From NCBI GenBank assembly GCA_000320545.1, contig ADNK01001163.1, positions 30,001 to 83,803 of the forward strand: a DNA stretch of 53,803 nt, given 5' to 3'. The position numbers were made by a program, and so were the translations under genes. Positions within the stretch are counted from its first letter, which is position 1, and each line of letters opens with the position of its first letter. Below the pieces are notes generated by a model that was not told the origin of the DNA, did no database searches, and saw only the letters and a list, made by a program, of their open reading frames with translations. Source of the DNA: Bigelowiella natans CCMP2755 (Eukaryota; Cercozoa; Chlorarachniophyceae). This document shows, one piece after another, positions 36,939 through 47,976 of the stretch.

Positions 36939-38042
36939 TGTTTGATTTTGTTGTATAAAACCATAATAATGTATGACCGAGTCTCCTCCTCCTGATGCTG
37001 CTGCTCCTCGGCCTCTTCCCTCTGATACCGCTGTCTCTACTATTGGCTCTTGTCGATTGCGTCTTGGTTCTTCAAAGTATAAGGCCATTACAATGGAGAA
37101 TCCCACTAACAAACCGACGATGACGATGGACAATATCATAAAGTATTAGTTAGTATGTTACATGCTCGGGTGGCAGGGCAACTATATTGAGACTAGTGGT
37201 AGTAGTGGTGGTTATTTCATGCGATAAGATCCATTTTTTTCCCTTCATAATTCTTCCTCTTCTACTCGTCCCTGTCTTGTTGTTGTTGTTGATCATTATC
37301 ATCATCATAATTGTCATACACTACTATTGTAGAAGTGTGGTGAAAGTAGTAAGTAATCCACTACCCGAAACAATGCCGACAAACAGGAGACATAATCTCC
37401 ATCCATGAATAACGCCAAAGATAATCTTTTCAGAGATGGAAGTTGAGACAAACTGACCCAAAAGAGTGCCAAATGAACCAACAAATGCCAACTTTCCAAA
37501 GAGTTCCCCTCTTCTCTCCGAAGGAACCATATCCGCCACACAACTACATAATGGTATTATTAATCAAAACAAAATATAAACAATGAGAAAATGAGAATGT
37601 GCTTCTGCACACACAAAATGAAACTATAATTCGTGGAAATAACAGTTTGGAACAAAATACCTCTGTGTGGATTGAAAGCTAGTACCAAAAATAAGATCTT
37701 TTTTTATATGTGTATTTGCATATGGTATTATTACAACCTCTTTGATGATGTGCCGTAACGACGTGTGTATGATAGGAGTTGATACCATATGCAAGTCAAT
37801 GTGAAACGATTGTATTTAGTAGTATAAATGATTTATGAAGAATAATGTGACAGAAGATCATCTTATAATGAGATATGTAATAATTGTAGCAACGGTAGTA
37901 CAAGCGAGTAGTAGGCTGATTAAACAACGCAGCAGCTTACACGCATCACAAACGTGAAATTAAACATAAAAATAAAAATATAGCTGTTAGAACTCCAGAT
38001 ATCATAACCACCGCCACCACCACCACCAGCATATTTATATAT

Positions 38043-38115
<73 letters not shown>

Positions 38116-39180
38116 CAACTATAGTCCCTACCTGCATCATAGGCGATACTGAAAACAGAAAGGAGGCAGCAAGAGTACGATAGACCTGTAGGAAAATTGT
38201 AGTAATTTGTTTCAACGCCGTTAATACATATCATTTAAGGAGTGAAGGGGAACGTTTAGCTGCAATTTTCTATTATTATAAGATAAAGTACAGCAGTAGT
38301 TATCATCAAGCACCATCAATAATTAAAATCATTCTATTAATACCACTATTACCATGAAATGATTCATAGAATTAGCTGCTGCACATCCAATAGTAAAGAA
38401 TCCCCACAGCAAAGAGGCTCCGGCTAGCACAACCTTTCGCGGCATTCTATCTCCAAGTGTTCCCCTGGTTCACCATCCAAATGGCAACAACTCAGTGATA
38501 ATAAGATTGTGTAATGTGTGCTCGGTTGTGATGTAAGAGGATGATGATAGGATGATGATGTTGATGAGCTCAGGGTTGAGTTGTGATATTGTAACGTTGG
38601 TGTATTCAAAATTGATTATTTTGAGGGGAGTGAAAACGACAAGAAGGTAAATACCGACAAGTGCATCTCTTTCATTTCTAAATGCATAAGCAACTATAGA
38701 ATAGGCGGCGATGGAAATCATAATTTAGATATTATACCACAACCCATCATCAACTCACTACTACTTGTAGGCAAAATTACCAGATCGGCATTGCCACACA
38801 TCCGATGAGGCTTTGAAGCAGATAAAGTGTTCCAATGTCTGAGAGTTTCGCATTAAATTCCTGCTGTAAAGCTCTTGCCATTCCTAAGGGGTAGGAATTG
38901 ATCAGTTAGAGTATCGTCCGTCTCTGCCATAAATATATCTCTCTGTGCGCTGCCACCTACCTACCCACCTACCGGGAAGAATTGTAAAATCCAGAAGGTC
39001 AAGTACATTGCACATTGCCAGAAGGGTCAGGTTGTTTGTTCTTGTGATTTCTGGTGGTGTAGGATCATCGGTGCTTCTGGCAGCAGGAGGAAAGGCGGCA
39101 TGTAAAGCACTTCCTTTTTCCCGATCAAAGGCTGCTTTATTTTTATTATCAGCTTCGTCTTTCGTGGGTCTACCCTTCAT
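34967..39180 (-). CDS. major facilitator superfamily transporter
   Basis: Exons resolved: 39180-38973 (polar N-terminus, then TM1 'LTLLAMCNVLDLLDFTILPG'), 38883-38781 ('LLQSLIGCVAMPIW'), 38464-38353 with the MFS motif 'GTLGDRMPRKVVLAG', 38185-38132 ('VYRTLAASFLFSVSPMMQ'), 37543-37365 ('CVADMVPSERRGELFGK'), 37105-36962 ('VGFSIVMALYFEEPRR'), then the second half, 36650-36060, with an in-frame 99-bp intron before 'VAVVFSFGTCAASLGHLASG'. The next exons hold 'SRASMYSYFCAMENIPSSFA', a Gly-rich loop coded by (GGA)n and, after a short exon, the last helix ('ALTMALLLMTILPWALTVLF') and a polar tail ending DEDIEE. Twelve helices are expected. The 'ENIPSSFAGYLVSYLAE' region recalls Spinster-like and algal MFS proteins; the substrate is unknown. 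Some later joins, and the 38132/37543 join, are unresolved. Divergent from PHB2. Confidence 0.9.
36643..36680. repeat. (AC)n microsatellite
   Basis: About 19 AC units in an MFS gene intron. On the sense strand it is (GT)n, and a second sense-strand (AC)n tract lies upstream at 36906-36936 in the same intron (plus strand GT). Confidence 0.9.
38045..38111. repeat. (TA)n(GA)n compound microsatellite
   Basis: TA tract to about 38078 followed by GA tract to 38111, in the long MFS intron between 38131 and 37544. Confidence 0.9.
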
Positions 39181-39503
39181 TACACTATTTAAGCCCAAAT
39201 AAATCACTTCCACGGCAGAAAATCGGGGTTGAGATGAATGGCAACGACGGGGGAAAAGGAGATGGGGAGAAAAATCGTTCGAGTTAGTATTCACTCTTTG
39301 CGTGTTGTGACTTCAAACGCATCTAAGCTTGGTTTTCCTCTTCCTTTCAACATCCGTTTCCCGTCATCGTTACTGCCGTCGTTGTAATAAACGTAATTTC
39401 GTCGACGTAGTAGCACATTAGTGCCTGTTGAGGGGGAGAATGCTCGAATGCTCCTCCTTCGTTCGTCGTCGTATGGCGGAACGTGTCGTCGTTGTCGTCG
39501 TCG

Positions 39504-39549
<46 letters not shown>

Positions 39550-39727
39550 AGATCTACAGCAATCACAACGCCACAAAACACTAGAAGAAACAACGACAAC
39601 ATGTGTGTTGTCGCATGTAATAAATGCAGGACAATTGGGTCGTGTCGTAGGGGTGGAAAAGGGTGTATCCGACCACACGCATAAGAACAGCCTCCAACCA
39701 GTCAAGTGGAACGATACGATACGATCG
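39181..39727. promoter_or_regulatory. divergent promoter, MFS transporter / PHB2
   Basis: 547 bp head-to-head spacer. Contains a (GTT)n tract (39505-39549). Open frames across it (poly-Gln, poly-Val and similar) only translate the microsatellite. Confidence 0.5.
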
Positions 39728-40689
39728 ATGTCTCTCAACGTGCCAAGGCTACCTCGTGCTCCCCGTGCTGCTGGAACGCTGGCACAAGTCTTCTTAGGGG
39801 CAGCAGGTGCTGCATATCTGGCCTACAATGGTCTCTACAACGTCCAAAGTGGTCACAAGGCTGTTCTCTTTAGTCGATACTCCGGAGTGCAGAAAGAGGT
39901 GCGTGGAATGCGTGGTGTGCGTTAAGGATAGTCTTAGTACACCTTAGAGAAAGTATTCTCAACCAAATATAAACATAAATTCTTTATTTTTAGGTTTACG
40001 GGGAAGGGACACGTTTCTGTGTACCTTGGTTGCACCAACCACAAATATTTGACGTGCGTACCAGACCGAAAAAAGTGCGGTCAATCTCGGGAACAAAGGA
40101 CTTGCAGATGGTTGATATCGAGATGCGTGTCCTCTACAAACCAAATGTGAACCGACTGCCGACTATTTGGTCGCGTTTTGGCACAGACTATGACGATCGA
40201 GTGCTCCCCTCAATCATCTCGGAAACCTTAAAAGCCACAATTGCCCAATTTGATGCCGCACAATTGATCACGAAAAGAGAGGAAGTGAGCCGTCTCGTGC
40301 GGCGAAATTTGAAGGAACGTGCTGCAAGAGATTTCTATATCAATGTTGAAGACGTAGCTATCACCCATTTGAGCTTCGGTAGGGAGTACACAAAAGCCAT
40401 CGAAGATAAACAAGTTGCTCAACAGGAAGCAGAACGTGCCAAATTTCTTGTCCAACGAGCATTGGAAGAAAAAAAGGCGCTTATCATCCAAGCGCAAGGA
40501 GAGGCTAAATCTGCAGAGCTGATCGGCAAGGCTCTCGAAAAAGATGCTAGTTATCTTGAACTAAAACGTCTTGAGACTGCCAAAGATATTGCAAATAACG
40601 TTGCTAGATCGAACAATCAGGTATATCTTTCCTCTGATTCCCTTCTCCTAAATCTCCTGGAACCTGCCGATACCTCATCGAGAAGGTAA
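39728..40689 (+). CDS. PHB2: prohibitin 2
   Basis: Two exons, 39728-39898 and 39994-40689, joined in phase (288 aa, normal for the family). The start MSLNVPRLPRAPRAAG is followed by a hydrophobic membrane anchor ('VFLGAAGAAYLAYNGLY'). The PHB/SPFH domain shows 'VQSGHKAVLFSRYSGVQKEV', 'EGTRFCVPWLHQPQIFDVRT', 'DLQMVDIEMRVLYKP', 'RVLPSIISETLKATIAQFDA' and 'LITKREEVSRLVRRNLKERA'. A coiled-coil segment ('YTKAIEDKQVAQQEAERAKF') and the conserved 'AQGEAKSAELIGKALEKDAS' follow. It forms ring complexes with PHB1 in the inner mitochondrial membrane and regulates m-AAA protease and cristae. The N-terminal anchor with Arg/Pro and the sequence favour PHB2 over PHB1. Confidence 0.97.
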
Positions 40690-41395
40690 ATGAACAAATA
40701 CCGGTCGTGATGCCGTGGCTGGTGACTTGATGCCCTATGAGTTGTTTATACGCCACGCAAAGCGACCTGTTGCGTGCAATCTATGTGATTTATCATTCTA
40801 TGACAAAGCATTTCCACGCCATTCGTAAATCTAGTGATAGCGATCCTAATAGCAGCAAGCGGATGATTCTATCGAAAATGTTATGCTGTGTTGAAGAATG
40901 TGTACTCTAATACTCACTAGCTCTACAATCGCATCACATTACGCGCGCGTGCCTAGCAGACGCATCGTAGCGCTGCTACACATAGTTTGAAAATGAACTT
41001 GTGGACGTGTGGATTCTATAGCATGTCCAGATTAGCCGCCGCTGCGTGTCTAGGTATGCTTGTATGACACACGACAATCAGAGACATGCCCAATCCTAGC
41101 TAGTAGCTATAGCTAGACTAGTAGAGCTGTGAATAATAATGTGACATGTTCTGTCATTGTTGTCAAGCGTGTGCATGGCATTGTTTGACGACTAATCTAG
41201 CTAGCTAGCTAGCATTGACTGCAAATGACCCAAGATGCTCCGCGCTGTGTGCACATCCAACGTACGCGCGCTGCTAGATGAACACGTACAGTACGTCCAC
41301 AATCAATGATGCGATCAAATTTACAGCGCTTGTGATCATTACACATCGATCATAGCGGAAATCAACTGATTCAACATTATTAGCGTTGTACTAGT

Positions 41396-41460
41396 GTAGC
41401 CGCTGCATTGCACAATTTGCACAGCTACATGTGAGGATGACCATTGAACAAATTTACATG
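41396..41460 (+). repeat. dispersed CATCCGTCTC element (5' part)
   Basis: GTAGCCGCTGCATTGCACA then CAGCTACATGTGAGGATGA and CCATTGAACAAATTT. Closest to the copies at 13416 and 13526. Confidence 0.75.
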
Positions 41461-41764
41461 TAGCCTAGTAAAGGGCTACACAACGTACGTACCGGGCTAC
41501 CTAGCGGGTCAAAAACACATGTGTTCTAAGAACATGTGAATAGAACTACATGTGTTCGCACGTGTGTACGCAACAACATAGCCTATTAAAGGGCTATAAA
41601 TTTTATTTGATTCATTGCATCCGTCTCACATTATGATGTCCGTCTCATTTAGCTGCAACATTCGCTCGCGCGCGTGGCACGTCACGCAGGCGCAACAAGC
41701 ATGCCAATTTTGCAAGCACATGAAACACATAATCGCCGAATTCATACAAACACGATCTTAGCGC

Positions 41765-41837
41765 TGTAGCCGCCACTCATAGCTACATTAGGATGACCAT
41801 TGAAGAATGTAATTGTTTCATTACATCCATCTCTTGT
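41765..41837 (+). repeat. dispersed CATCCGTCTC element
   Basis: GTAGCCGCCACTCATAGCTA, then AGGATGACCATTGAAG, ending TTTCATTACATCCATCTC. A lone end fragment (TTCATTGCATCCGTCTCAC) lies near 41610-41630. Confidence 0.78.
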
Positions 41838-42138
41838 GCAACAGCTAGATCTAGAGATCAACACAGTCCCCGATCGAGTGAACATGGCCAGCAAGTTGTA
41901 AACTAATAAATTCGCGCGCAGCCGCACGCTCTCCTAATGAGATTTAATGTCGACATCACAACTCGTAGTGTATCTTCTGTCCAATAAAGGGGCCTTTCGT
42001 TCCATTCGGATTCTCCTACGACATATAAATACTTTTGAATTGAAATTCTTTGGTATATGCTTTGTAAATATGAATAAGAGTGAAGTGTTGGTTGGAACAA
42101 TAAAATCGAGCACTAGGCCCTTCAAATGTATTGCAAGA

Positions 42139-43945
42139 TTAAATATATTTATTTTTCCTTAAAATTAAATAGTGGAGTTTGGAGGTACACACAGCTGCAC
42201 GGCGGTATAACTCTTTCAGATCGATATGATCCGCGTCAAAGTCAAGATTAGCTTCAGTGTCTCCTCCTTTTTCTTCTTCTTCGTCCCACGTATTTTTTGT
42301 CGTCCTATTGCAATGGATTGACACCAAATTAGACTGAAATGGGCGAAGATACGCCTCTCTTACTTACGCGTTGTCCCATTCAAAGACTTCGTCGTCCTCT
42401 GGTGGGTCATAATAATCATATCGTTGTTTGCCGGTGAATGGTGAGACGATAGCTATCGTTGGTGTAGGACTGCTGCTTTGTGCTGCTGATGTCGATAATT
42501 AGAATTAACATTCGAGTTAGCCTTCAAGGGTCACCATAAACACTATTTGAAACTTCCATAACATCCATACAACAAACTATCGGCAAACTTATAGTTTAGA
42601 AATTTATATTGTAAGCCACGCTGATCCATCAACACTAAAAGTTGAGCAGAGGTGAATAAATTATAGTTTGTTTTGTAGCTCTTGGGTCGTAGTGCAATCC
42701 ACTAGCACCAGCACCAGCAGCAGATGTTTGCCTATACTTGGACTCACTTCTCTTTTCAGACTCTTCTTCATCATCATAACCGGAAGGAGGAGACCACCAT
42801 TCGTCCACGTACGTTCCTTTCTTGTTTATCTGTCCAAGTTTTTCGTTCGAGTCAAGCTGATGCTGAAATCGCTGCATTGTTTACATTATTGAAACCAACA
42901 AGAAGCAATACAAAATACAGACAGAACACGTACCCTCGGGAGTGTTATTTCACGGTTATTTGTCCAATCTCTTAAGAACTCTTCTTCCTGATGAAGGATA
43001 CGTCCAAGACAACTGACTACGATTGTCGTGATATCAACGATGAAATAATATCATTTATTACCGGGATATTAGGATCCAACTCATTCCAATTAAATTTCTA
43101 AGAATACAACGTTATCATTATTTATGGGTTTTACATCATCATATACAGGTAGTTGTAGAATATTAAATACACTGAATGAAAAGGAGCTTACACGAAGGAA
43201 GGAAGGGGTGTGCAATTACTCCAACACAATGCAAATATCGATGACTTAAAGCTAAGAACACCTTTGCTTTAAATTCTTCTTCTTTTGTAGCTTCCTCATG
43301 GCCTTTATCCTCCCATTCCCTGCAAAAGAGTGGGTGGAAGTACGTCGTCTATCAGATTTGTCCGCCATTACTCTTCTTACCACTACAACTCCTATATAAG
43401 CTGCTTTTCATCGTTTTTAATATTTCTCTGATTGATCATTTTAACTACCCACCGTTTCTTGACGAAGACTAATCCAAGTACTGTGTTTCTTACTTACATC
43501 TACTTCTACTACTATTACTACTACTTCTTCTACGTATCACAATGTACAGCAAATCAGCAGAGGCACAATTTTAACGTAAACAAAGATACTATTACTTCCT
43601 TTTTTCCAGCTCCTCCTCCCTCCATTGACGGTCAATATTTAACTCTTTCGCGTAACTCTAATGATTCGACAATCATTCAAAAAAGTAAAAAAAATGGAAA
43701 ATACTGCAAAGAGGGATATTGATATTTTACGATGCAATATCAATTTTAGTGGTATTTGATGAATTTACTGAATAAAATTAAATTATGACCACACCTATTT
43801 TCATCGCCACTTCATCATCACTTAAATTACTACTACCACTACTGCTACCATTCTCCTACTACCTCTCCTAATTTTACTGCTATAGTTACTTTAGCTTTAC
43901 CACCTTTGAACCTGCTCCTCCCCCCATGGAAACGCCAATTTCCAT
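42139..43945 (-). CDS. acidic hypothetical protein, many short exons
   Basis: Not recognised. Exon 1 (43945-43904) encodes MEIGVSMGGGAGSK. Exon 2 (near 43667-43600) gives 'SYAKELNIDRQWREEELEKR'. Following exons read 'EWEDKGHEEATKEEEFKAK' (about 43317-43262), 'KFNWNELDPNIP' (about 43099-43064), 'EEEFLRDWTNNREITLPR' (about 42987-42934), 'FQHQLDSNEKLGQINKKGTY' with 'VDEWWSPPSGYDDEEESE' (from 42873), 'TIAIVSPFTGKQRYDYYDPP' (about 42465-42370) and a C-terminal exon 42315-42139 beginning 'TTKNTWDEEEEKGGD'. Most joins agree in phase. The protein is charged, with no signal or membrane segment; the N-terminal part may be coiled-coil. Likely soluble and part of a complex, but I infer no function. Tail-to-tail with PHB2. 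Confidence 0.68.
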
Positions 43946-44097
43946 TGCCTTGAACACCTTGAAAATTAGAAAGCACGAAGGGTCATATAGTTGAACATAT
44001 GATGCATTTTCAACGTGTTAAAAACACAGGGTCTATATGTACAATCTGAAATTATTGTCTGGGGATAAGATTAGGGTGATTTCAGTGTATATTATTA

Positions 44098-44882
44098 TTA
44101 TTCTACGTCTTCTTCATGATCCTCGTACGTGCGTCGACAATCAGGGCACGACTCACGTCTTTTTAAAGAAAGCATAACAAGAGGACTTAGCGCATAAATG
44201 AAACAGTAATCAAGACAGGAATATGTATGTACTGTATTATGTCAAATATGAGACTCAAATAAAATTGATAAGATACATCAGTAGTAATTGGAATTCAGAT
44301 CAAAGTAGATTATGGCGTATTATTTCCAGCCCAATACCACCTTTATCGACGACCATCAAAAATGGAAAAAGTAGTGTGAAAATCTACTCCTCTAATACTA
44401 ATACTATCACTACTGCTACCACTGGTACTGCCTGCAGATAATACCTTTTCTTGATTTCTCCTAAACGACTGGGAAATATAGATTCTTGATAATATCGTTG
44501 AAGGAATTCGCAAACGTGTGACATATCTGAGAAATACCTGATTATTTGGGTTGGGCGTTGTGGTGTGTGCACCAGAAGAAATTATCATAAATCACAACAT
44601 AAGTGTTAGTAGTTAACGCTGTAGTAGTATGGAGATTGGGCAAACAGGGAGAATGCAACGACAACGATTTTATTCAACTTGGTATGGGTACATTACAGTA
44701 GTAATCTACTTTGGAAGAATGTCCTTATCTTTGTTGATATACTTAGACTCGCAAGGTACCATTTTTGAGAATTTTCTGATATTATTTGAGCTATATTATT
44801 TGAGCAGCACGCACGGAAAATGGCATCCAAAAACAGCATGAAACAGCCAGAAACAGCAACAGCAGCATTGGCAATCCTTGAG

Positions 44883-44923
<41 letters not shown>

Positions 44924-47169
44924 GTAAAGCTGTTAGGCACATACACGTGGGATGCTGGGTGTTCATTATTATATACTGCATATATGTTGTTGTAGTAGTA
45001 GTAGTAATAATAATAGTAGTAATTGTAGAAGTACGTGTTGTGACATCATCTTAATTCGTATCATCTATCTTTCTTTGGCAATGGTACGTACAACAGTCTG
45101 CAGTTCCCACGAGGCGAGAAATATATCATAGCTTGCATGTGATCAAACACCTAGTAGGTAGGTAGTAGCATAGTAGTAGTAGTTTGTCTCAAGAAGAATC
45201 ATTGAAAGGAAATCAATTTGTTGCAGGAAGTGATAATGCTTTGTAGGAACAGCAGGAGGAGGAGTAGCAGCTTATATATCATCAAACCATCATCATCATC
45301 ATCATCATCATCATTATCATTATCATCATTATCATCACTATCATTATTGTTCATCTTTACTTCGAACGGCATCACAATTCCACCTACAGGATGCAGAAGC
45401 CTTAATACCTGCAGTGTTTTCATTGTTGGTAGTATTATTGTTTCATCCACAATCCACACAAAAATGGGGAATATGCTCTAAGCAGAGCCACCGTAATAAT
45501 CACCGCAAAAATTAGAAAAAAGAATAAAATATTAGAAGAGTAGTAGTGGTAGAAGTTGTTTCTAGTTCAACAAAAATACAAGTACTATCAACTCCTCTTC
45601 CTCCTCAGTTAGATACTGCAATCTTACGGTTTGTTATTCATTCTTATTTTCTGATCCAATAATAATTTTATGGTTATCATAATACTGACAATATCGAGGC
45701 CATTTGTAAATCCCTCGAGTGAACATCCGACATAAATAGTATCGTAAGGCCCGTTAGCAGCTGCTATCTGTAATTTATTTTATATAGATTTTTTAACATA
45801 GTAGCGGCAAATGGTAGAAATGGCAAAAAAGTACTGATATAGACTTCTGGCTAACAACTCATTTCCTCTCCATCTCATGTCACGATTTCTTTAAGTAAAA
45901 CTAATTTTGATTCGAAAATTGATTTATGGTTGCACATCTTTATTATTGTGGCAGTGTATATGCAACTATAACATTTAACATACTCTGGAAGTAGTAGGTT
46001 CTAATCCTATAAATCTTTTTACCGATCCTCCTGGAAAACCGACTTCATTTTCACCAAGATATATATCTTTAAAGAAATCCTGTGTCTCTAAAGTGTACCT
46101 CTAAGAGATGATGGGGATAGAAGAAGAAGAAGAAGAAGAAGAAGAAGCCAAAGGTCAAATGTTTTACATTTTACTGCAGAATACTTTATTTACATGTAAA
46201 GTTTAATATTTTATCGTCGTCAATTGGTTTTAAATTGTGTCAAGTAGGTCTATGAAAGCTAGTAATTAATATCGTGATTGTTCATGTAAATATGATACTT
46301 ACTGTTTCGATAGAGTATGCAACAAAATTAAGAGATGGTTGATGTGTACTGTTTGAGTTTAGTCAATAAGACGATTACAATCCATGTGTAATTTACTTAT
46401 AATGCCAGTATACTAACCTTGTTTGGTACAGGTAAGGGGAAACACACTCTCTTTGAAAATCTTCCGGTCATGTACGTTCCATTTTTATCCAGATTTCTTC
46501 TTGCAATCGCCTTCTGTGAAGAGGACATTTTAAAGTGTGCACAGGTGAAAAAGTATCTGGGAGAAGCAATTCACTACTACCTTGGTGTCGCGATTTTCAA
46601 AGGCGTATATGTGTGCTTCTGTGTTTACTGAAACCATAAGCTCAGCCCAAAAGTATGCAATCATCACGCCAGAACCGAATCCGATAATGAGAGCATTATC
46701 AGTCTCACGAAGATGTCCAGCAAGGAAAATGTAAGCTGGAATCTCATAAAGCGAAGGGCTTATCGAAGAGTGCCTTTCACAGGAATAAAGAATATCAAAA
46801 AGATGTTCGACTTAACATAAATATCATCCAAAAAAAAGAATGAACAAAGAAAATTTAGTTGTGTCGAGTTAGTTCTAGTAATTATCACCGATCCTCCTGC
46901 ATCATTGGTCTATTGTCATCCATACTGCCGACCCCTCCAAAGCATCTATGAAGCTCTTCCAGTTTAGGAATCGTCATCTGGAATGTTTGAGAAATTGGTA
47001 GTTCAGAGGAGCGATCCTCACGAATACCTTCGTCGAATTGAGGTTCAAAGTCTTCACTGTTAAAATCGTCCAAATTTACGCGTTCTGGCAGGTCCAGCGC
47101 ATTGTTAAGAACAAATAATCGTAAAATCCAAAACACTATTGGCAGAGGTAAAGGATTTGAGGCGTGCAT
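44098..47169 (-). CDS. PCMT-like methyltransferase with signal sequence
   Basis: Exon 1 (47169-46889) starts with a hydrophobic signal ('PLPLPIVFWILRLFVLNNAL') followed by an acidic stretch and 'MTIPKLEELHRCFGG'. Exon 2 (46773-46581) holds 'SISPSLYEIPAYIFLAG' and the SAM-binding motif I 'NALIIGFGSGVMIAYFWAEL', ending 'IYAFENRDTK'. The next resolved exons are 46079-46023 ('DFFKDIYLGENEVGFPGG'), 45767-45690 ('ANGPYDTIYVGCSLEGFTNG') and 45408-45361 ('VLRLLHPVGGIVMPFE'). Motif order matches protein L-isoaspartate O-methyltransferase (iSaP...l, G.GSG, ApYD.I.vg, LkpGGr.v.P) but is divergent. Near 44566 a frame reads 'SDMSHVCEFLQRYYQESIF', and a last exon with 'RRESCPDCRRTYEDHEEDVE' stops at 44098. 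The C-terminal joins are uncertain. Repair of isoaspartyl residues in the secretory pathway is an inference; catalysis of another methylation is possible. Divergent from the OTU gene. Confidence 0.75.
44888..44922. repeat. (TA)n microsatellite
   Basis: About 17 TA units in an intron of the PCMT-like gene. Confidence 0.9.
45286..45330. repeat. (ATC)n trinucleotide run
   Basis: ATC/ATT repeats in an intron of the PCMT-like gene; open frames over it merely translate the repeat. Confidence 0.85.
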
Positions 47170-47454
47170 GTTGAGGGGTATTTATTCGGAACAAAACTTC
47201 ATCGTGCAAGTATTGTGTAGGCAGTAATAACAGCAGCAGCAGCCACTACAAGAGCCTGGAACGTGATCTATTGTCTATCCGATGATCAGGACGATGAACA
47301 AATATGAGTTAGTAGGGACTCCTTCTCCGGCAGGGCTCCTCAAAGTAGTATCTAACGAACAAAGAGGAGGAGGAGGAGGAGGAGGAGGAGGAGGAGGAGG
47401 TGACTTCTTCGACATACAACAACAACAACAACAACAAGTTTATTAGTCCTATAA

Positions 47455-47590
47455 GTCAAAATTTTTGCTATGTTTTATCATACAATTTTTTACTTTCGCA
47501 AAGCCCGTTATGAGACAACATCCACTATGAAAATCACTTCGGTGTAACAACATAGCTGGGAAGTCAAGGGCGCGAACAGAATAACTAACT
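47455..47590 (+). repeat. promoter-associated repeat, copy 1
   Basis: Blocks in order: CAAAATTTTTGCTA, ACTTTCGCAA, CCGTTATGAGACAACATCC, ACTATGAAAATCACTTCG, CATAGCTGGGAAGTCAAGG, GCGCGAACAGAATAACTAAC. Confidence 0.9.
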
Positions 47591-47623
47591 AACTAGCTAA
47601 CTAACAACAACAACAACATCATC

Positions 47624-47669
<46 letters not shown>

Positions 47670-47767
47670 TCAAATTGCATACCCTACATATCTATCATTA
47701 AATTACCAAAATAAACACCTCAAACCTAAAAGTAAAAAGAAAAAAGTTTTTTAGATCTAGTCCAATG

Positions 47768-47890
47768 AATCAAAATTTTTGCTAGAGATATTGACTTTCG
47801 CAATGTCCGTTATGAGACAACATCCACTATGAAAATCACTTCGATGAAAAAACATAGCTGGGAAGTCAAGGACGCGAACAGAATAACTAA
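47768..47890 (+). repeat. promoter-associated repeat, copy 2
   Basis: Nearly the same as copy 1 over its whole length, with a shorter spacer after the first block. It lies 87 bp upstream of the OTU gene's ATG. Confidence 0.9.
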
Positions 47891-47976
47891 CTAACTAACA
47901 TCAACAACAACAACAACAACTACAACAACGAAGAAGACAACATGCTACCTCCTCAATAAGAAGCACCCCCATTCAC

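Larger units (their letters stand above)
40690..42138. other. convergent intergenic island
   Basis: No gene between PHB2 and the next minus-strand gene. Rich in CTAG (four tandem units near 41199-41212), GCGC, TGCA and CACGTG words. Contains dispersed elements at 41396-41460 and 41765-41837 and related fragments at 41580-41640. Confidence 0.62.
47170..47976. promoter_or_regulatory. divergent promoter, PCMT-like / OTU pair
   Basis: 807 bp head-to-head spacer with (GGA)n (47367-47400), (CAA)n (47605-47668) and two copies of the repeat shared with the 8038-8905 spacer. Confidence 0.55.

Noticed and set aside
39421-39727. PHB2 start upstream of 39728 through the poly-Val/poly-Gln frame
   Set aside because: The upstream frame only translates the (GTT)n tract; the conserved prohibitin N-terminus begins at MSLNVPRLP.
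46419-46631. Plus-strand 70-codon frame with a hydrophobic stretch
   Set aside because: It overlaps exon 2 of the PCMT-like gene on the opposite strand, which has clear motif I and consistent splice phases.
47600-47670. CRISPR-like array from regular CAACAA spacing
   Set aside because: It is a plain (CAA)n microsatellite with no unique spacers, in a eukaryotic chromosome.
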